Positions 63,956-64,000 of a DNA stretch of 64,000 bases are shown here, piece by piece. Under the pieces are notes generated by a model. It was not told the DNA's origin and searched no databases. It saw only the letters and a program-made list of their open reading frames with translations. The position numbers were made by a program, and so were the translations under genes. Where the stretch lies: NCBI RefSeq assembly GCF_033095865.1, contig NZ_AP019365.1:1647501-1711500 (forward strand). Direction: 5' to 3'. The number at the start of each line of letters is the position of its first letter. The first letter of the stretch is position 1. This stretch comes from Pseudomonas sp. KU43P. Lineage in GTDB: Bacteria > Pseudomonadota > Gammaproteobacteria > Pseudomonadales > Pseudomonadaceae.

Positions 63956-64000
63956 TCGGCGGCGAACACTAATGAAGTGATGCTTCACGGTCCCGCAGGA

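Overview
The window is a stretch of Pseudomonas chromosome, most likely from the P. putida group. The basis is gene content and sequence style: a bkdR/bkdA1A2B-lpdV branched-chain keto acid operon, an AmrZ regulator, Pseudomonas-type flagellar gene order, high-GC coding sequence, and scattered REP elements of the GCCGGCTTGCCGGC type common in P. putida. It contains no rRNA genes, no CRISPR array and no intact insertion sequence.

Layout. Positions 1-6900 are housekeeping: the 3' end of alaS, lysC, csrA/rsmA, tRNA-Ser(GCU), four near-identical tRNA-Arg(ACG) genes, mgtE with a possible structured leader, a small conserved protein, amrZ, phnN and tRNA-Arg(CCU). Positions 6900-18700 are metabolic and signalling genes: an EndA-type secreted nuclease, an unknown Gln-rich protein, a PAS-GGDEF diguanylate cyclase, the bkd operon (minus strand) with divergent bkdR, a glutamine-synthetase-family enzyme and an MFS transporter. 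Positions 18700-64000 are dominated by flagellar genes. The minus strand carries flgZ, flgN, flgM (with a textbook sigma-28 promoter) and flgA. The plus strand carries cheV, cheR, flgBCDE (sigma-54 promoter) and flgFGHIJKL (sigma-54 promoter), then a large glycosylation island from about 37.7 to 62.4 kb, then fliC (sigma-28 promoter) and flaG.

Two accessory regions stand out. Between cheR and flgB sits a decayed type VI toxin cassette: two tandem GAD-like/Tdi1-type immunity genes downstream of a wrecked DUF6861-like effector gene. The effector's middle part has been inverted, carries an in-frame stop and has lost its toxin domain. The second region is the island between flgL and fliC. It encodes three very large modular glycosyltransferases and a CDP-3,6-dideoxyhexose pathway (rfbF, rfbG, rfbH). 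It also encodes a TPP-dependent acetolactate-synthase-like enzyme of the kind that adds a two-carbon branch to such sugars (YerE-like). Further genes are an HddC-like nucleotidyltransferase, a CBS-GHMP sugar kinase fusion, a NeuB-TIM-barrel isomerase fusion, three methyltransferases, a LicD-type transferase, an NAD-dependent sugar reductase/epimerase and a KAS III-like enzyme. A good sigma-54 promoter lies directly upstream of rfbF, so sugar synthesis is probably switched on with the flagellar cascade. The likely product is an unusual branched, methylated deoxysugar glycan on the short (282-residue) flagellin. This is inference; the sequence shows the enzymes, not the glycan.
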